Positions 42,152 to 42,193 of a stretch of DNA of 42,193 bases are shown here, one piece after another (within the stretch, counting starts at the first letter, position 1; the number at the start of each line of letters is the position of its first letter). Both the position numbers and the translations under genes were made by a program. The notes below the pieces were generated by a model. The model was not told the DNA's origin, searched no databases, and was given only the letters and a program-made list of their open reading frames with translations. This DNA is from Brevibacillus centrosporus. Its GTDB lineage: Bacteria; Bacillota; Bacilli; Brevibacillales; Brevibacillaceae. The stretch is from the NCBI RefSeq assembly GCF_003710815.1, contig NZ_RHHP01000059.1, positions 1 through 42,193 of the forward strand. The letters run 5' to 3'.

Positions 42152-42193
42152 TTCTTCTTTATGTACGCTCGTACCTTCAAAACTGGATCTGCA

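Noticed and set aside
42160..42193. rRNA or tRNA gene at the right edge
   Set aside because: The last bases resemble rRNA/tRNA spacer sequence, but no mature RNA sequence can be identified in the few bases present.
1..42193. CRISPR arrays, insertion sequences, tRNA genes and integrase or att sites
   Set aside because: I saw no regularly spaced repeats, transposase or integrase genes, or complete tRNA cloverleaf sequences on either strand.

Overview
The window looks like a chromosomal segment of an aerobic, spore-forming Bacillales member, most likely Brevibacillus or a close relative in Paenibacillaceae. This is inferred from moderate GC, strong Shine-Dalgarno sequences, frequent TTG and GTG starts, and the B. 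subtilis-like order pabB-pabA-pabC-folP-folB-folK-XRE-dusB-lysS-rrn. No species call is possible from sequence alone. Every gene I can support is on the minus strand, so transcription runs right to left. The left edge lies in the 5' end of a 16S rRNA gene. The right edge lies just beyond a strong terminator that must serve a gene outside the window.

Region 1 (1-16.2 kb) is housekeeping. It holds the rRNA promoter and boxA leader, lysS, greA with a consensus promoter, dusB, a small XRE regulator, and the folate genes folK, folB, folP and pabC. A phoX-tatA-tatC cassette with a PhoP-type box sits between pabC and pabA. Then come pabA, pabB, cysK, a membrane-anchored parvulin-like protein, hslO and a group 2 sigma-70 factor. 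The phoX-tat cassette splits what is one contiguous pab-fol cluster in B. subtilis. It pairs a Tat-dependent phosphatase with its own translocase.

Region 2 (16.2-24.3 kb) is a peptide-uptake and murein-peptide-recycling locus. oppB-oppC-oppD-oppA form one unit. After a terminator and a new promoter follow ykfB (L-Ala-D/L-Glu epimerase), ykfC (gamma-D-glutamyl endopeptidase) and a second transporter ATPase (ykfD/oppF type). Imported wall peptides would be cut by YkfC and the released dipeptide epimerised by YkfB. A DUF3870-type gene with a structured leader follows at 24.3-24.8 kb.

Region 3 (24.8-42.1 kb) contains two adjacent Tad/Flp-type secretion modules. The right-hand module (34.9-42.05 kb) is a nearly complete Flp pilus set: cpaB, cpaE, cpaF, tadB, tadC, a 58-residue Flp pilin, the prepilin peptidase, TadE, and a TadG-like gene that appears frameshifted. 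The left-hand module (24.8-33.7 kb) has its own promoter and its own TadA-, TadB- and TadC-like genes. It has no recognisable Flp pilin or prepilin peptidase. Instead it carries two MinD/TadZ-like proteins that have lost their P-loop lysines, a CpaB-like protein, and a string of very short membrane proteins, two of them related to each other. This second module is the most novel part of the window. Between the modules lie two unrecognised genes, one with a clear internal duplication.
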